Program-made: the position numbers and the translations under genes
Source: UTCHB3 sp008363265
GTDB taxonomy: Bacteria; Bacteroidota; Ignavibacteria; Ignavibacteriales; Ignavibacteriaceae
DNA: 64,000 nucleotides
Assembly (NCBI GenBank): GCA_045863055.1
Contig: BTUW01000001.1
Location: forward strand, 186,001 to 250,000
Direction of reading: 5' to 3'
Notes under the pieces: model-generated
What the model was told of the DNA's origin: nothing
The model's input: the letters and a program-made list of their open reading frames with translations, nothing else
The model's database searches: none
Part shown: in pieces, positions 61,146 to 64,000 of the stretch
Layout: the number at the start of each line of letters is the position of its first letter
How positions within the stretch are numbered: position 1 is the stretch's first letter

Positions 61146-62675
61146 CTATACGGTAGCTCCTTGGTTTGTTTCAATTAATTCTTTTTCACTATTGGCGATT
61201 ATTACTGTACCCGCGGCGTCACCGGTTACATTGGTGATAGTCCTGCACATGTCCAGAATCCTGTCTATTCCGAGTATCAGGGCTATACCTGTTTCGGGTA
61301 CGCCAACTGATTTCAGGATGATAATAAGCATGATAATTCCAACTCCAGGTACCGGGGCAGTTCCTATCGAAGCGAGAACCGCCATAAAAACCACTGTGAT
61401 CTGCTGCGCGAGTGATAGGTCCATGCCATAAACCTGCGCGATAAAAACCGTGGCCACACCCTGATACAAGGCAGTTCCGTCCATGTTTATGGTTGCACCC
61501 AACGGAAGCACAAAACTTGTAATGGATTTGGAAACCCCCAGATTCTCCTGGCAACACTCCATATTAACAGGAAGTGTGGCCGCGGAAGAACTGGTGCTGA
61601 ATCCTACAAGCATCACCGGCCTGATGCCACGGAAAAATTTTCGAAGGTTGAATTTCGTAAATATTTTAAGAATGATGCTGTAAGTGCCGGCGGTATGGAG
61701 AAACAACCCCAACAATACTGTGACCGCATACCACAAGAGCGTTTCAAGTATATTGAACCCGAATTCCGCGACCGTTGCAGCTATAAGGGCGAATACACCG
61801 ATCGGAGCAAATTTCATGATCACATCGATCATCTTGATCATCGCGTCACTTAGAGCATCGAAAAAATCCAGAAGGATTTTCGACTTATCCTTGTCAGCGA
61901 ATGTTAAAACCATCCCGAAGAAAACCGCGAAAAAAACTATCTGAAGCATTTCACCCTGTGAAAGTGCCGCGAATGGATTCCTGGGGATCATTTCCACGAT
62001 CATCTTTATCCCGTCGAACTCAACATCTGTAGCAATTCTTTCTTGAGTATCTCCAGCGTAGGTTTGAAGAAGATTGTTCTTGGTTGCCTCATTCATTTGT
62101 TCGCCGGGACGAATGACGTTTGCAAGCACCAGACCGATGGTAACCGCAAAGGCTGTGGTCGTAAGATAGTAACTCAGGGTTTTAGTCCCTATCCTGGCAA
62201 ATTTCCTGATGTCTCCCAGACTTGCGGCTCCGGCGATCAGGCTTGCCAGCACGAGAGGCACAGCAACGAGATTAAGCAATCTGATGAAAATATCGCCAAG
62301 CCACTTGATCCAGGTGGCCGGGGTTTTCGGGTTCCTGATCGTCTTCACTGATTCAAAAGAGGCTTCTTTTCCGTCGGGCGCGGTTACCTCAAGCGAAACG
62401 GTTCCCCCTTCTTTTTTCGTCTGCTTGAAAAGGTTGATCAGTTTCGGTTTCTCACCGGCTGCAAAACTTAGAGAGTCTGTTTTGCCACCGTCGTTCGCTG
62501 TTTTAATTAGAAGAGCTGATTTCCACTCCTTCACACCGGTCTCAACTGTTTCCTTTTTCACCGAATGGGCCACAACGAACTCATTCCCGTCGACATTAAA
62601 AAAGGCGCCCAAAAGTGCGCCGGTCACCAACGCGATAAGTATCTGTGTGTGGAGGGCTGGTAATTTTATCTTCAT
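61146..62675 (-). CDS. DAACS (GltP-like) dicarboxylate/amino acid:cation symporter with an inserted domain
   Basis: 509 residues, longer than the usual 420-440. Transport motifs: VGFSTSSSAATLPV (serine-rich hairpin), LGATINMDGTALYQG (NMDGT) and LGIDRILDMCRTITNVTGDA. Between helix 1 (about 9-27) and helix 2 (from about 122) sits a hydrophilic segment of roughly 90 residues (SVKKETVETGVKEW ... TVSLEVTAPDGKEASF) that is not part of the standard fold and would face outside. Substrate is probably glutamate/aspartate or another amino acid. First gene of the three-gene transporter operon; TATTTTTG (62730-62723) could be its -7 element. Confidence 0.9.
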   Translation of the reverse strand: MKIKLPALHTQILIALVTGALLGAFFNVDGNEFVVAHSVKKETVETGVKEWKSALLIKTANDGGKTDSLSFAAGEKPKLINLFKQTKKEGGTVSLEVTAPDGKEASFESVKTIRNPKTPATWIKWLGDIFIRLLNLVAVPLVLASLIAGAASLGDIRKFARIGTKTLSYYLTTTAFAVTIGLVLANVIRPGEQMNEATKNNLLQTYAGDTQERIATDVEFDGIKMIVEMIPRNPFAALSQGEMLQIVFFAVFFGMVLTFADKDKSKILLDFFDALSDAMIKMIDVIMKFAPIGVFALIAATVAEFGFNILETLLWYAVTVLLGLFLHTAGTYSIILKIFTKFNLRKFFRGIRPVMLVGFSTSSSAATLPVNMECCQENLGVSKSITSFVLPLGATINMDGTALYQGVATVFIAQVYGMDLSLAQQITVVFMAVLASIGTAPVPGVGIIMLIIILKSVGVPETGIALILGIDRILDMCRTITNVTGDAAGTVIIANSEKELIETNQGATV

Positions 62676-62823
62676 TTAGGTGATGATGCCTCTACTTTTT
62701 TCAGGGTGAATTCTTTAAAAAACAAAAATAATCACTATTATTGAAACTTAAAACGATCAAATTTGAAAAATACGCATTTCCCGGAAATTTAATAATCATT
62801 TTATCCACTCTCCCCTGAAACAA

Positions 62824-64000
62824 ATGAATAATAATTACAAAGGTGACCTGTTAAGAAAACTTACTCTTACAGGTGCAACCATGATCGTTGCTGGTTCGAT
62901 GATCGGCTCAGGAATTTTCCGCAAGCCGGCCACCATGGCCGAACAACTGATGTCACCCGAGCTTCTGCTGATCGTATGGATCGCCGCGGGGTTGATAACC
63001 CTGGTAGGAGCCCTTATTAATGCAGAGATAGCAGGTATGATCGATGCAACCGGTGGGCAATACATCTATTTCAAGAAGATGTATGGTGATTTCACGGCGT
63101 ACATGTACGGCTGGTCAGTGCTTTCAGTTATCCAGACAGGAAGTCAGGCAGCGATCGCATACGTGTTTGCAGAATATCTTAATTCATACCTGCAGATCAG
63201 TGGACTTTCTGATTCATGGGCGGGTTTTCAGGTATACATGCCTTTTGTGGGGATGATCAACCCCTTTGCTGAGTTTGGCACTAAATCGATAGCCATAATT
63301 GTTACACTCCTCCTGACAGGGGTTAACTACATCGGGGTGTTCTTTGGAGGTATCGTTCAAACGATCGTAACATTCGTAAAAATCGGGTCGATCCTCCTCC
63401 TTTCCGCCCTCATCTTCATTTTGGGAGATGGAACCGTTGCCAATTTCAGTAACGGTTTTTCGATGCCGGCAGAAAATGCTTCAAACATAATTTCATTGTT
63501 CGGACTCGCTCTCGCGGGTGCCTTCTGGGCGTACGATGGGTGGAACAACGTTACTTTCGTAAGCGGTGAAGTAAAAAATCCGCAAAGAAATGTGCCGCTT
63601 GCGCTCGTATACGGCACTCTGATCGTTATCGCGGTCTATGTCTTCATCAATATGGCATTCCTTTATGTGCTGCCGATCGATCAGATGAAGGACTCCGATC
63701 TGGTCGCACGCTCAGCGGCAGAGAAGATATTCGGCATGGCCGGTGGAACGGTGATCTCGATAGCGGTAATAATCTCGGCGTTCGGTGCCCTTAACGGAAG
63801 CATCCTCTCAACCGCAAGGGTGCAGTTTGCAATGTCGCGTCAGGGAATGTTCTTCGAGAGCCTCGGTAGGGTGCACCCAAAATTTTCAACGCCGCATATC
63901 TCCCTGCTTGTTCAGGGTATCTGGTCTGCAGTTCTCGTGCTTTCAGGTTCATTCGATACGATCAGTGACTATGTGATCTTCGCGGCATGGTTGTTCTACA
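62824..64000 (+). CDS. APC-family amino-acid permease (C-terminus outside window)
   Basis: At least 392 residues, open to the right edge. Starts MNNNYKGDLLRKLTLTG and continues with the APC signature in helix 1 ATMIVAGSMIGSGIFRKPA, then ATGGQYIYFKKMYG and GAFWAYDGWNNVTFVSGEVKNPQRN, the hallmark of LAT-type transporters (serine/threonine exchangers or general permeases). About ten helices are visible. Divergent from the transporter operon at 61146-62675 with 148 bases between; the amino acid carried is unknown. Confidence 0.9.
   Translation, partial: MNNNYKGDLLRKLTLTGATMIVAGSMIGSGIFRKPATMAEQLMSPELLLIVWIAAGLITLVGALINAEIAGMIDATGGQYIYFKKMYGDFTAYMYGWSVLSVIQTGSQAAIAYVFAEYLNSYLQISGLSDSWAGFQVYMPFVGMINPFAEFGTKSIAIIVTLLLTGVNYIGVFFGGIVQTIVTFVKIGSILLLSALIFILGDGTVANFSNGFSMPAENASNIISLFGLALAGAFWAYDGWNNVTFVSGEVKNPQRNVPLALVYGTLIVIAVYVFINMAFLYVLPIDQMKDSDLVARSAAEKIFGMAGGTVISIAVIISAFGALNGSILSTARVQFAMSRQGMFFESLGRVHPKFSTPHISLLVQGIWSAVLVLSGSFDTISDYVIFAAWLFY

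Noticed and set aside
1..64000. Insertion sequences, prophage or integrative elements
   Set aside because: No transposase, integrase, phage gene, long direct repeat or tRNA-bounded duplication was seen.

Overview
This 64 kb window looks like the chromosome of a free-living, Gram-negative member of the Bacteroidota/Chlorobi lineage, most plausibly Ignavibacteria-like. Two proteins end in type IX secretion (T9SS) sorting domains, one with the NPFNP signature common in Ignavibacteria. Putative promoters follow the Bacteroidota pattern TTG-N19-TAnnTTTG. Many starts lack a strong Shine-Dalgarno. This placement is inferred from sequence features, not from a database search. I see no phage, transposon, integrase or CRISPR array. 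Genes are dense, with frequent 1-4 base overlaps.

Left part (1-5300): the translation cluster infC-rpmI-rplT-pheS-pheT on the minus strand (pheT runs off the left edge), tRNA-Leu, tRNA-Val and a CAT-anticodon tRNA, and small secreted or lipoproteins. 5700-10400: a surface polysaccharide O-acetylation set (SGNH hydrolase, DHHW/AlgJ-X-like protein, MBOAT/AlgI-like acyltransferase). 10450-16220: a five-heme cytochrome c with a T9SS tail, a DUF2892 protein, a WG-repeat protein, a 3-hydroxyisobutyrate dehydrogenase-type oxidoreductase and an alpha/beta hydrolase. 16219-34152: mostly minus-strand metabolism and housekeeping, including a large PEP/pyruvate-binding-domain protein, gdhA, a compact run gcdH-guaB-M24 peptidase-glycosyltransferase-purD, an aldehyde dehydrogenase with an M64 peptidase, a pterin carbinolamine dehydratase, clpC and (plus strand) floA.

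34156-41441: a UvrD-type helicase, two tandem DUF3298 proteins, a MalK-type ABC ATPase behind a perfect LacI-type palindrome, a membrane-anchored Pcm and a MetX-like hydrolase. 41623-52157: a T9SS-exported peptidoglycan-recognition amidase followed by a cytoplasmic sugar operon: phosphohexomutase, HAD phosphatase/mutase, GH38-like protein and GH94 phosphorylase. The GH38-like protein appears to lack the family's aspartate nucleophile, so this operon is the best candidate for an undescribed pathway. A 17-unit heptamer repeat lies just after the operon terminator.

52342-64000: a minus-strand operon for homogentisate-type tyrosine degradation (hppD, hmgA, HisC-like aminotransferase, fumarylacetoacetase family), which continues into an AAC(3)-like acetyltransferase, an L,D-transpeptidase and a four-helix membrane protein. 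Upstream are three amino-acid transporters (DAACS symporter, NSS/SNF symporter with a 38-residue MetS-like small protein, and a truncated APC permease). Together these suggest uptake and oxygen-dependent catabolism of amino acids.
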